A DNA stretch of 35,132 nucleotides from Bacteroides sp. UBA1317 (lineage in GTDB: Bacteria > Bacteroidota > Bacteroidia > Bacteroidales > Bacteroidaceae), in contig DBTL01000044.1 in the NCBI GenBank assembly GCA_002307035.1, positions 1 through 35,132 of the forward strand, in the 5' to 3' direction. A program made the translations under genes and the position numbers. How positions within the stretch are numbered: the first letter of the stretch is position 1; every line of letters begins with the position of its first letter. This document shows, piece by piece, positions 15,246-21,730 of this stretch. Under the pieces are notes generated by a model that had not been told where the DNA came from, ran no database searches, and saw nothing but the letters and a program-made list of their open reading frames with translations.

Positions 15246-15900
15246 TATAGTGTTCAAATAATATTCTTCTACTCATTGGGAAGGCTTTATATATATTCTC
15301 TAAATCTTGTGGATAATGGGATTCTAACCACAGAAAACAATCAAGATTAAAGCCAACTCCACCCGAAGCATTCTTGGAATACCTTACTGGTTCAGGTAAT
15401 CCCTTTTGCCTCATGTAAGCAAGGATATCCCTTTGTGTGAAATCAGCCAAAGGATAGCACATCCCGTTCTTTTCGTATGGGAACTCCATCTTATTCAGCA
15501 TCAAGCGCCTGTTCATTGAATCGGCTTTCTTCATACCCAAAAAGACATAATCAATCCCATATTTCAATCTCATGGACTTAACCACATCAGCGAGCTTCAA
15601 AAGCTTCACTTTCGGATTAGGTACGCAGTACATACCAGTTCTTAGTATGTAGGTCAAGTTCCAATGTGGTACCTGTACAATTTCTACTTTAGGGTATTTT
15701 GCTTTTGTCCATTTCACCCAACGTTCGATATGATCCAGTTCGGGGACAAAATACATGAAGGCACATACTATCCTGTCAAATTTGGGATAGATCATATCCA
15801 GCAATACAAGACTATCCTTGCCAAAAGACAAAAACAGCAAAACCGAACTCGTTTTTTCACGAATTCGGTCAATGCTGCAATATGTTTCATCAAGTAACAT
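15232..15900 (-). CDS. Phosphoadenosine phosphosulfate reductase-family protein (IbrA-like)
   Basis: 222 residues with the adenine-nucleotide alpha-hydrolase P-loop LSFGKDSLVLL (SFGKDS 25-30) and the downstream KADSMNRRLML and YPLADFTQRDILAYM segments of the PAPS reductase / DndC-like group. The usual C-terminal ECGLH thiol motif of true PAPS reductases is absent, so sulfate reduction is unlikely. ATP-dependent chemistry on a base or nucleotide is more plausible. It overlaps the ParB-like gene by 14 nt, and the two are surely co-translated. Confidence 0.87.
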   Translation of the reverse strand: MLLDETYCSIDRIREKTSSVLLFLSFGKDSLVLLDMIYPKFDRIVCAFMYFVPELDHIERWVKWTKAKYPKVEIVQVPHWNLTYILRTGMYCVPNPKVKLLKLADVVKSMRLKYGIDYVFLGMKKADSMNRRLMLNKMEFPYEKNGMCYPLADFTQRDILAYMRQKGLPEPVRYSKNASGGVGFNLDCFLWLESHYPQDLENIYKAFPMSRRILFEHYNGIK

Positions 15901-15902
15901 CG

Positions 15903-16046
15903 TTAGCCACCTGATAAACCTAAACCCTTACGAACTTCACCGTATTTCTGTCTACGGTTCATAAATTGGCCGCTACCACCTGTGAAGCTTCTACGACCTA
16001 CAACGCCTTTATTGGCTGTTGCACTTGTACCAACTTTAATTCTGAC
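15903..16046 (-). CDS. Small basic phage protein without a normal start codon
   Basis: An open frame of 47 codons reads VRIKVGTSATANKGVVGRRS then FTGGSGQFMNRRQKYGEVRK and GLGLSGG, ending right before the PAPS-reductase-like gene. Its G/R/K-rich composition is consistent and looks coding, but no ATG, GTG or TTG opens it. The frame begins after a TGA. A one-base deletion of the A at 16043-16045 region would allow MSRIKVGTS only if the codon CTG also served as start. It may use a rare start (ATT or CTG), may start at the internal ATG, or may be broken. No function recognised. Confidence 0.4.
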   Translation of the reverse strand, partial: VRIKVGTSATANKGVVGRRSFTGGSGQFMNRRQKYGEVRKGLGLSGG

Positions 16047-16067
16047 TCAGCTAAATAATTTTATAGA

Positions 16068-16430
16068 TTAAACATTCCTTTCGATTACCTTACCCAAATC
16101 ATAAACGACCTGAGCGGCAACATATTCTTCACCCTGATATTGATAGGTTATTAGTTCATGGTTTTCGTCTTCGAACAACTCTATCTTTGCCCCTGTTACC
16201 TCTACGATAGCATAAGGTCTCGTGCCTTTATACTCACCAGTGAGAAACTTGATTGCATCATACTTTCGGGGTTGTAAGACACCATCAACCTCTTTAACAT
16301 AGCCTTCTTCATCAAGCTCACAATACTTTTTCTGTGAGTTTGGCCGTATCTCTCTAAACTCTTGCTTCTTCTTACCAGCTAAGATCTCATCAAAGAACTT
16401 CTGTTTGATTGAAAGCGTTAGAATATTCAT
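16068..16430 (-). CDS. ASCH-domain protein
   Basis: 120 residues. LTLSIKQKFFDEILAGKKKQ with EFREIRP and then DAIKFLTGEYKGTRPYAIVE is the ASCH pattern (small beta barrel with the conserved K-x-x-E-x-R motif). ASCH proteins are thought to bind RNA or modified nucleosides, and some cleave modified pyrimidines. It is the first protein gene of the late transcript, after two tRNA-type genes. Given the neighbouring PAPS-reductase/ParB pair, a shared role in nucleic-acid modification is a guess. Confidence 0.85.
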   Translation of the reverse strand: MNILTLSIKQKFFDEILAGKKKQEFREIRPNSQKKYCELDEEGYVKEVDGVLQPRKYDAIKFLTGEYKGTRPYAIVEVTGAKIELFEDENHELITYQYQGEEYVAAQVVYDLGKVIERNV

Positions 16431-16455
16431 AATCGTGTAAATTAAATTAATGTTG

Positions 16456-16529
16456 CGGACAATATAGGACTCGAACCTATAACCTTTGCGTTAACAGCGC
16501 ACCGCTCTTGACCATTGAGCTAATTATCC
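16456..16529 (-). tRNA. tRNA-Asn (anticodon GTT)
   Basis: 74 nt. The acceptor GGATAAT pairs with ATTGTCC (one G-T). The D arm is GCTC/GAGC with GG in the loop. The anticodon loop CTGTTAA gives GTT, although the first anticodon-stem pair is G-A. The T arm ATAGG/CCTAT is perfect with loop TTCGAGT. CCA is not encoded. It lies at the start of the late operon, about 80 nt after its promoter, and would be cut from the same transcript as the terminase mRNA. Confidence 0.88.
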
Positions 16530-16535
16530 AAGTGT

Positions 16536-16605
16536 TGCGGGAGACGCGTTCGAATCGTCTGCTCTACCAAGTCAAAGTAGCAAGTTACCATATACTCTAT
16601 CCCGC
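16536..16605 (-). tRNA. Divergent tRNA-like gene (possible anticodon GAC, Val)
   Basis: About 70 nt, 6 nt upstream of tRNA-Asn. A 6-bp acceptor GCGGGA/TCCCGC is clear. The anticodon stem CTACT/GGTAG (with one T-G pair) closes the loop TTGACTT, suggesting GAC. The T loop TTCGAAC has only four good stem pairs (the pair next to the loop is A-G). The D arm is weak (AGT/ACT). It may be a worn or unusual phage tRNA. Its 5' end lies only about 12 nt from the -7 box, so it would be at the very start of the transcript. Confidence 0.55.
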
Positions 16606-16616
16606 TGATAATACCT

Positions 16617-16691
16617 CAAAGGTACTATCACGCACTAAGTTAGAAAAATAATCTAAATTGCTATGTACGACAACAAAGTCATTGTCGTACA
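16617..16691 (-). promoter_or_regulatory. Late promoter module, copy 2
   Basis: A perfect 10-bp inverted repeat TGTACGACAA-N8-TTGTCGTACA (16664-16691) is followed 41 nt later on the minus strand by GTACCTTTG, whose TACCTTTG (16624-16617) is an exact TAnnTTTG box. TTTC at 16646-16643 is a poor -33 box, 18 bp away. The dyad core CGACAAT-N5-TGTTGTCG and the 41-nt gap match the copy at 6852-6923. It should drive tRNAs, ASCH, terminase and portal. Confidence 0.7.
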
Positions 16692-16704
16692 TTTATCGTC
16701 AATA

Positions 16705-16944
16705 TTAATAGCCTGAACTCTTTACCATACCTTTAGCTAGAAAATTGATGTAGTTCATAACATCACCATTCATAAAGTCTATCTTTCTAAATGTATTCTC
16801 TACTTGCTTTCTAATGTTTGCAGGCATTGAATAGATGAAGTCGATCAGCATTTGAATCGTTAAGCCAAAATTGCCTTCGTTCTCTAATAGGTTTGTTTCT
16901 GAACTAATATTCTTCTCTTCTAATAATATTTCTAAGTACTTCAT
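16705..16944 (-). CDS. Hypothetical phage protein (79 aa)
   Basis: Mostly helical (MKYLEILLEEKNISSETNLL; LTIQMLIDFIYSMPANIRKQ), acidic at the front and basic at the end, no known motif. ATG at 16956 would add MHTI. It lies directly upstream of the late promoter module and is divergent from the XRE regulator at 17128. That is a natural place for a small late regulator, but the sequence shows no DNA-binding motif that I recognise. Confidence 0.6.
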   Translation of the reverse strand: MKYLEILLEEKNISSETNLLENEGNFGLTIQMLIDFIYSMPANIRKQVENTFRKIDFMNGDVMNYINFLAKGMVKSSGY

Positions 16945-17073
16945 AATCGTATGCATTTAATTCGTTATACATTTATATGTCTTTATTAGATGTAAAAGTA
17001 ACACAATCATAGCACAATTCAATCTCTACACAGTTAAATAATGTTATATAAATACATTACATAAAGCTCCAGT

Positions 17074-17105
17074 ATTGTAGTATATCTATTTTACTCCTAT
17101 ATTTG
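17074..17105 (+). promoter_or_regulatory. Promoter of the XRE regulator operon
   Basis: TATATTTG (17098-17105) fits TAnnTTTG, with ATTG at 17074-17077 in the -33 position (20-bp spacing). The ATG of the regulator follows 22 nt after the -7 box. The area is A+T-rich and divergent from the gene at 16944. Confidence 0.6.
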
Positions 17106-17127
17106 CATTACACTAAAAATCAGCGAT

Positions 17128-17421
17128 ATGCTAAAATTAGAAGATGCAATGAAAGAAAAGGGCGTAGGTGTTACAGAGTTAGCCGAACGCCTTGGAGTAA
17201 ATCGGCAAACAGTCTATTACTATATAAAGCAAGGAGATAAAAACCCACTGTCCCAGTTACAGAAAATTGCCTATGCTTTGGGTATATCTGTCCTTGATCT
17301 AATTGTAGAGGAAAAAGAGGAAGGTGTTATCATTTGCCCCAACTGTGGAAAGCGTTTTAAGATGGAGGAGTCACACATCCCACACCATGAAAACATACGT
17401 GGAAAGGAATACTATCAATAA
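17128..17421 (+). CDS. XRE-family regulator with C-terminal zinc-ribbon-like end
   Basis: 97 residues. Helix-turn-helix at about 12-60 (VTELAERLGVNRQTVYYYIK, LQKIAYALGISVLDLI). The tail IICPNCGKRFKMEESHIPHH has CPNC (70-73) with nearby histidines and may hold one metal. Small regulators of this build are common in Bacteroides mobile elements. It heads a plus-strand cassette of four genes ending at 18452. It could control the divergent late region or act only on its own cassette. Confidence 0.85.
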   Translation: MLKLEDAMKEKGVGVTELAERLGVNRQTVYYYIKQGDKNPLSQLQKIAYALGISVLDLIVEEKEEGVIICPNCGKRFKMEESHIPHHENIRGKEYYQ

Positions 17422-17444
17422 CTACGGAATAAAAGAACCATAAT

Positions 17445-17717
17445 ATGACAGATATTGAAAATATAAATAAAGCAGTTGAGTTATTCTTTAATGAAAACCC
17501 TACGTCAGAAATAGCCAAGCCTAAAGATTTAATGCCTATATGCGTCAAGATAGGAATGTTTCGTAATGACAACAAAGCAGGTTTACCATTAAGAAATTTG
17601 TTAAGAAAGTTAGATAAAATCAGCAAACTAGATCTTATTCCGAGTTTGAGACCAGTAAGAAAAGCTAAAAACACTTATTGGTTCTTTTATAGAGAACAAC
17701 TTAATCAAAATATTTAA
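17445..17717 (+). CDS. Hypothetical protein (90 aa), likely small DNA-binding-like fold
   Basis: The phrase DNKAGLPLRNLLRKLDKISK followed by IPSLRPVRKAKNTYWFFYRE suggests helices and a beta hairpin, as in winged-helix-like proteins. This type recurs in Bacteroides elements to my memory, without known function. It lies 23 nt after the XRE regulator and is probably in the same operon. Confidence 0.7.
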   Translation: MTDIENINKAVELFFNENPTSEIAKPKDLMPICVKIGMFRNDNKAGLPLRNLLRKLDKISKLDLIPSLRPVRKAKNTYWFFYREQLNQNI

Positions 17718-17723
17718 ATAAAA

Positions 17724-17918
17724 ATGAAAACACAAATTGACGAATTAGAGGTTGAAAATAAAAAGATGCGGAAAACATTAGAATATGCAAATTACAACCT
17801 TACAAGGATATGGCACTCATTACAAGAGGGTAAAGAATTAGATTTATTGACCGAAATCGGAACGATTGGGACTGCAATAGAAAATACTATCAATGAATTA
17901 GATATGAGAGGAGAATAA
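17724..17918 (+). CDS. Small coiled-coil protein (64 aa)
   Basis: Starts MKTQIDELEVENKKMRKTLE, a clear heptad coiled coil, then a helical acidic tail. It is placed 6 nt after the previous gene and 3 nt before the next, so it is tightly coupled. No family recognised; it may act as a partner of the membrane-anchored coiled-coil protein that follows. Confidence 0.65.
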   Translation: MKTQIDELEVENKKMRKTLEYANYNLTRIWHSLQEGKELDLLTEIGTIGTAIENTINELDMRGE

Positions 17919-17921
17919 AAC

Positions 17922-18452
17922 ATGGAATGGTTAGCCTTAATCGCACAACTTATTTTGTTGGGAGTTTTTCTTTTATGGGAAGGATACTTTAAAGAAAAAG
18001 GAAAGAATCTTGCTACTAAGGAAGACATAAAAGATATCACAGATAAAGTCGAGTCAGTAAAAGCGAGCTATAATGAATCACTGGAACGACATAAAATCGA
18101 ACTTCAAAAAGAGTTTGAGTCACATAAATATATATCGATTTTATGCCAAAATATTGATAGAGAATTAATAAATCTGATAGTAAAAGCTCTAAGCATACAT
18201 CATGAACAAAAAATGGACGATGTTAATGATCGTGAATTAATCGCTTCTGCCTATGGAATTTCTAATTTTTTATCAATATATAGGGAAAGGTATGGAAACA
18301 ATACAATTCTACATGATTTAGGAGATATTGCTGATAAGATAAAAATACTATCAGAAATCGATGGAGACGAAAATCTTCCATTTATAAATAAAAATCGCTA
18401 CTTAGTTTGTTTGAACAATGCAGCCGGAATGTTCCTCCCGAAAATTAAGTAA
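17922..18452 (+). CDS. Membrane-anchored coiled-coil protein (176 aa)
   Basis: An N-terminal membrane segment (ALIAQLILLGVFLLWEGYF, residues 4-22) is followed by the phrase KGKNLATKEDIKDITDKVES and a coiled coil to about residue 70, then a mostly helical cytoplasmic domain to the end. Proteins with this N-terminal plan are common accessory genes in bacteria and mobile elements, without known activity. It ends the plus-strand cassette and is followed at once by a terminator. Confidence 0.75.
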   Translation: MEWLALIAQLILLGVFLLWEGYFKEKGKNLATKEDIKDITDKVESVKASYNESLERHKIELQKEFESHKYISILCQNIDRELINLIVKALSIHHEQKMDDVNDRELIASAYGISNFLSIYRERYGNNTILHDLGDIADKIKILSEIDGDENLPFINKNRYLVCLNNAAGMFLPKIK

Positions 18453-18482
18453 AGCCGAAGTACTAAACTCCGGCTTCATTTT
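18452..18482 (+). terminator. Terminator of the 17128-18452 operon (may act in both directions)
   Basis: AAGCCG/CGGCTT with an inner AGT/ACT extension (one mismatch) and the tail CATTTT on the plus strand. It lies between convergent genes and could also serve the minus-strand gene at 18502. Confidence 0.7.
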
Positions 18483-18501
18483 CGTGCTACGAAAAGCACA
18501 T

Positions 18502-18939
18502 TCATAAAACTAACCCTTTAACTTTCAATCGACTAACAATTTCGGTGTAAAGGTACTCTATATCTCTACTAAAATCAGCATAGTTTTGATACAAGAACAC
18601 GACATCAGCGCAATTGTCGGATATCGTACTTTTAGAATGAACACCTAGGACTTTGGACATCTCTTCCCGTAATCCACAGGCGGTTTTTCCACCAGCTAAC
18701 GTACTGGGCGAAAACAAGTACAAAATGATAAAGATGAATTTCTTCCTTTGCGTTACACTGTCAATATCCGGCGGACAGTTCATTTCATTTAACGTCTCAA
18801 CAAACACCTTGTAGATTTCGCCAATAATGCTTCTATCTGTCAATATTGGAGTAGCTAAGGCGTTTTCTTCTTCTGAGAGTTCTGACTTTTCGATTCTGAT
18901 CTTTTTAAGTCGAATAATTTTATCAAATTTGAGTTCCAT
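18502..18939 (-). CDS. Hypothetical Bacteroides phage protein (145 aa)
   Basis: Helical. The most distinctive part is FSPSTLAGGKTACGLREEMS with KVLGVHSKSTISDNCADVVF after it. This reads like a helix-turn-helix-type unit (leader, GVHSKSTIS turn), similar to a protein I have seen in Bacteroides prophages without a function. Alone on the minus strand between two plus-strand cassettes. A regulatory role is only a suggestion. Confidence 0.65.
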   Translation of the reverse strand: MELKFDKIIRLKKIRIEKSELSEEENALATPILTDRSIIGEIYKVFVETLNEMNCPPDIDSVTQRKKFIFIILYLFSPSTLAGGKTACGLREEMSKVLGVHSKSTISDNCADVVFLYQNYADFSRDIEYLYTEIVSRLKVKGLVL

Positions 18940-19372
18940 AACACGATTAATTTTAAAATAAATAGTATTTTTGTATTGTAATCGTGTAAGGGAGGATTCA
19001 GTGGTGGTACGCTTGGTTCTCCTTTTTCATTTTATCGGCCTATCCTTTTCTTTAAATAGCCGTTTCTGCTCATAAAAAAAAGAGCTTCTTACGATTTGTA
19101 AGAAAATCTACTCAAAAGACTAATCTATGATATTTAAGTTGATTAAAATAAAGATATCGAATAATTCCCTAAAGGACTACCCGGTAGTAGTTTACTTGGT
19201 CGCATAACGTGCGACTAAAAAAACAATCTCCAATATTACTAGAACATTAAATATCATTCTAAAATTTGAATATCTCAAAGGGACAACTTCGTTTATCATA
19301 TAAATAAATAGATTGTACCTATTTTATAACGTAATTAATGTTAAATATTGAAATATTTATAGATTTATATAA
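18940..19372. other. Intergenic region with several hairpins, no convincing gene
   Basis: The stretch is A+T-rich. A plus-strand TATTTTTG box lies at 18966-18973, followed by a G-rich stretch and GGAG...CTCCTTTTT near 18991-19025, a possible very short transcript with weak pairing. Other elements are TTCTTAC/GTAAGAA (19086-19104), ACTACC-C-GGTAGT (about 19178) and GTCGCA/TGCGAC (about 19199-19215). These may be operators or terminators; I cannot assign them. Confidence 0.4.
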
Positions 19373-20071
19373 TTGAAAATCAATTATATATACATAATTT
19401 TGATAATTACAATAGCCACTATTTTAGAATATATATATATTCGATATTTATACCTTAAGATCGGAATAAGTAACAATAAAATAGATACAATAAAAATGGC
19501 TGAAATTGATTTGTCTAAATGGAAAAATATTGGTGGATATCTTCTTCGTGCAGGAGGTTTTTTGCTAATTATTGTTGGAGTTATAATGCTAATAATGAAC
19601 TCCTATAGTTCTAAATCGGATCAAAAAATAATTCCGATTACTAAAGATTCTGTAAGCATTCAACGGACGAGCGCAAATATTACAGATACAACGAAACAAA
19701 AGCCAGCATCAGCAAATTCGGCTTCCATTAGTACAATTACCTCTTCTTCATCACACCCTCAAAACTTAGATCAAGTTATCGCACATCAAGATAGCAGCGA
19801 GGGAAAACAAGTAGCAATATTCTTCTTTATCATTATGCTCGGGATGTGTTTTGCTTTCCCAACTCTACTAGAAGGGCCCAACAATGATCTCAGCACAATG
19901 AGAATAACTGTATTCATGATGGTAAATGTTATCTGCATGCTAATTCTAAAGAATGGCTGGGATTCAGGTAGCATGAAAAATATTGGGATTGACGAATATT
20001 GGATGGGAATAATAGCCTTTGTCTTCGGCGCTAAAGCAACTCAATCATTTTTTGAGAACAAGAGAAAATAA
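19373..20071 (+). CDS. Multi-pass membrane protein
   Basis: 232 residues if started at TTG (19373). ATG at 19496 would give 191 residues but remove the first membrane segment. Hydrophobic segments are at about 6-27, 57-78 (LLIIVGVIMLIM), 145-165 (IFFFIIMLGMCFAF) and 175-192 (MVNVICMLILK), with a short one at 209-220. Between the second and third is a polar S/T/K-rich loop of about 60 residues, probably exposed. No family recognised. It heads a three-gene plus-strand cassette with a lipoprotein, and its codon use is more A+T-rich than the phage genes, suggesting separate acquisition. Confidence 0.75.
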   Translation: MKINYIYIILIITIATILEYIYIRYLYLKIGISNNKIDTIKMAEIDLSKWKNIGGYLLRAGGFLLIIVGVIMLIMNSYSSKSDQKIIPITKDSVSIQRTSANITDTTKQKPASANSASISTITSSSSHPQNLDQVIAHQDSSEGKQVAIFFFIIMLGMCFAFPTLLEGPNNDLSTMRITVFMMVNVICMLILKNGWDSGSMKNIGIDEYWMGIIAFVFGAKATQSFFENKRK

Positions 20072-20113
20072 GTCTAGCGACGTTTTTTTATTATAAATCT
20101 AAAAATCAAATTT

Positions 20114-20560
20114 ATGGAAAAAATCAAATTCAAAATGGCCACTGTAGCCATGTCTCTTATCCTTACGTTCACACTCTACAGTTGCGGGTGTTCGTGTTAT
20201 TTAGAAAAGAACATCACCAATGCCGAAGCATTAAAACCTCAGATTGCCACCCTCATTGAATCTGCCAAAGACAGTATTCAGTTGCATCAAACTGAAATTA
20301 ATGTAGTCAACAACAGCATTGATGAAGCCATCGCTTACAATTTGACTAGAACAAGGTGCAAAGCACAAAAAAAGCAATGGAACCTTTTAAAGAATGGTTT
20401 TACAGGCACTTATGATGTATTTCTTTCTGATTGGAAGAAATACAGTGTACAGCCAGAAATAATGATTAATAAATTCATCAAAGACATAAACATTATATTA
20501 GACAACATAATCAAAAATGAGAATTTATTAAAAGCCAATAAACAAAAATGTAACCAATAA
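20114..20560 (+). CDS. Lipoprotein (148 aa)
   Basis: A signal peptide (MEKIKFKMATVAMSLILTFT) is followed by lipobox LYSC, so Cys24 is the likely lipidated residue, and more cysteines follow (CGCSC). The mature part is helical (TLIESAKDSIQLHQTEINVV) and ends in basic residues. It should be attached to a membrane outside the cytoplasm. With the flanking membrane protein and small helical protein it may form an envelope complex. A lysogenic-conversion role is an inference from context. Confidence 0.78.
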   Translation: MEKIKFKMATVAMSLILTFTLYSCGCSCYLEKNITNAEALKPQIATLIESAKDSIQLHQTEINVVNNSIDEAIAYNLTRTRCKAQKKQWNLLKNGFTGTYDVFLSDWKKYSVQPEIMINKFIKDINIILDNIIKNENLLKANKQKCNQ

Positions 20561-20594
20561 TTTTTTCGAGTAATAACCATCAATATTTTATCTT

Positions 20595-20903
20595 ATGGGA
20601 CTATTAGATTTTGATGCATTAAAAAGTGATGCTCTCGAATTCGTAAAGAATAATATCAAAGAAGCAAAAGACGATATTGAAACATATTTAGATGGCAATA
20701 AAGACTTTATAAATGAACTAGCACTTCAAGGCCTACCTGCTGACAGGTTACAAACAATGCTACAAAGCACTCAGAATTCCATAAGTAGCATTCTTGAGAG
20801 CCATATTCTCGCTGCAAAAATAGAAGCTGGAAATAAAGCAAAAAAACTTGCACTAAATCTAGCTATTGGAATAGTCAAACTTATAATTGCTGCAATAGTA
20901 TAA
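20595..20903 (+). CDS. Small helical protein with hydrophobic C-terminus (102 aa)
   Basis: Amphipathic helices (FDALKSDALEFVKNNIKEAK, DRLQTMLQSTQNSISSILES) are followed by a hydrophobic C-terminal end LALNLAIGIVKLIIAAIV. That end would insert in a membrane as a tail anchor, or act like a small pore-former. It closes the cassette and is followed by a strong hairpin. I recognise no family. Confidence 0.72.
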   Translation: MGLLDFDALKSDALEFVKNNIKEAKDDIETYLDGNKDFINELALQGLPADRLQTMLQSTQNSISSILESHILAAKIEAGNKAKKLALNLAIGIVKLIIAAIV

Positions 20904-20948
20904 CGATTGCTTGATTGACAATACTCTAACTTAATATTCACTAATTAA

Positions 20949-20985
20949 AATTCCGGAGGGCTTCCTCAGAAAACCATCCGGAATT
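20949..20985 (+). terminator. Terminator hairpin after the 19373-20903 cassette
   Basis: AATTCCGGA (20949-20957) pairs with TCCGGAATT (20977-20985), a 9-bp stem followed by a weak T-rich tail (TATCGTT). Because the stem is symmetric it may also act on the opposite strand. Confidence 0.65.
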
Positions 20986-21013
20986 TATCGTTACACAAAA
21001 TTATGGACGGTGC

Positions 21014-21139
21014 CTAAATTATCTTATACTTACTTTTTACGACTCTTTTCTTACTTCTATCTTTCATCTTAGCCTTTACGTGTTCCGATAACGGTTTCTG
21101 CGCTGCTGAATCAAATGTGATGCATTTAATTTTGCTCAT
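21014..21139 (-). CDS. Very small basic protein (41 aa)
   Basis: Reads MSKIKCITFDSAAQKPLSEH then VKAKMKDRSKKRVVKSKYKII. A frame of this size and basic helical character, overlapping the end of the upstream lipoprotein gene by 14 nt, is typical of real small phage genes in Bacteroides. Last gene of the coupled string 21549-21014. Function unknown. Confidence 0.65.
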   Translation of the reverse strand: MSKIKCITFDSAAQKPLSEHVKAKMKDRSKKRVVKSKYKII

Positions 21140-21317
21140 TTCTGATTGATTTTATCACATGGATGCTGTCTGTTTTATCCCCTACGTGATAAACTGAGTC
21201 AGAATCACTTTTGGTCCAGTATTCTGTTCCCATATCAGGATATTCAGGTTCAATACAGTCTTTAGTACATGCCAAAGTCGTAGCAATACCCAATAATAAC
21301 AGTATTAATTTTTTCAT
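21126..21317 (-). CDS. Small lipoprotein (63 aa)
   Basis: Signal sequence MKKLILLLLGIATTLAC with Cys17 as the likely lipidation site, then a short acidic, Y/D/S-rich mature part (EPEYPDMGTEYWTKSDSDSV). Its ATG overlaps the stop of the upstream gene (ATGA). It could be an Rz1-like spanin subunit, but no matching inner-membrane Rz is clear beside it, so the role stays open. Confidence 0.7.
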   Translation of the reverse strand: MKKLILLLLGIATTLACTKDCIEPEYPDMGTEYWTKSDSDSVYHVGDKTDSIHVIKSIRNEQN

Positions 21318-21475
21318 TTCTTTTCCTCCTCTTCAAAAGTGAATAATATACGCTCACACCTGTAGATAGCGTGTAACTCCTTTCTTGTTCTTTCGAGATC
21401 AACCGTTTCTATCGGCCCATTGATGATTATATGGGAATTATCATCAGCGATTAACTTTGCTTCTTTTATTATCAT
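21314..21475 (-). CDS. Small acidic protein (53 aa)
   Basis: Reads MIIKEAKLIADDNSHIIING, then PIETVDLERTRKELHAIYRC and ERILFTFEEEEKK. It starts at an ATGA overlap with the preceding 25-residue gene and ends at an ATGA overlap with the lipoprotein gene. The double coupling strongly supports that it is translated. No family recognised. Confidence 0.65.
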   Translation of the reverse strand: MIIKEAKLIADDNSHIIINGPIETVDLERTRKELHAIYRCERILFTFEEEEKK

Positions 21476-21549
21476 AATACATAGCTTATTATCTGCATGG
21501 CCACAAAGAATGCAATCATGCAGAAGATGAATTTTATAATTTGCCTCAT
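21472..21549 (-). CDS. Tiny one-pass membrane protein (25 aa)
   Basis: Reads MRQIIKFIFCMIAFFVAMQI ISYVL: a basic start followed by one membrane helix. Its TGA overlaps the next ATG. It is the first of four coupled tiny genes. The length is near the limit of detection, but hydrophobicity and exact coupling argue for it. Confidence 0.5.
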   Translation of the reverse strand: MRQIIKFIFCMIAFFVAMQIISYVL

Positions 21550-21694
21550 ACGTTTAGCGAATTTGAATTGGGTAAGAATCTAACATATCACAAGGTCTAT
21601 TTAAGTTAATACGCATTCATATTACGTTAATCAGTTAACTAAACCTTTCGATATATTAAACCATGTTATAAATAGGGCTATAATGCACTGAATA

Positions 21695-21725
21695 TTTGGT
21701 GGGAGCCCGAATTTCGATACCTTTG
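21695..21725 (+). promoter_or_regulatory. Consensus Bacteroides promoter
   Basis: TTTG (21695-21698), 19 bp, TACCTTTG (21718-21725): an exact match to the Bacteroides vegetative promoter consensus, the best in the window. It reads into the short RNA that follows. The rest of 21550-21865 contains only A+T-rich sequence and this unit. Confidence 0.8.
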
Positions 21726-21730
21726 CAGTG

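Noticed and set aside
15232..15900. True sulfate-assimilation PAPS reductase
   Set aside because: The C-terminal ECGLH motif is missing and the context is a phage late operon with a ParB-like partner.
18606..18625. TTGTCGGATATCGTACTTTT on the plus strand as a third late promoter module
   Set aside because: It lies inside a gene, lacks the dyad partner and has the wrong spacing.
21126..21317. Firm call of an Rz1 spanin
   Set aside because: The lipobox fits, but the mature part is not proline-rich and no overlapping Rz-like gene is present.
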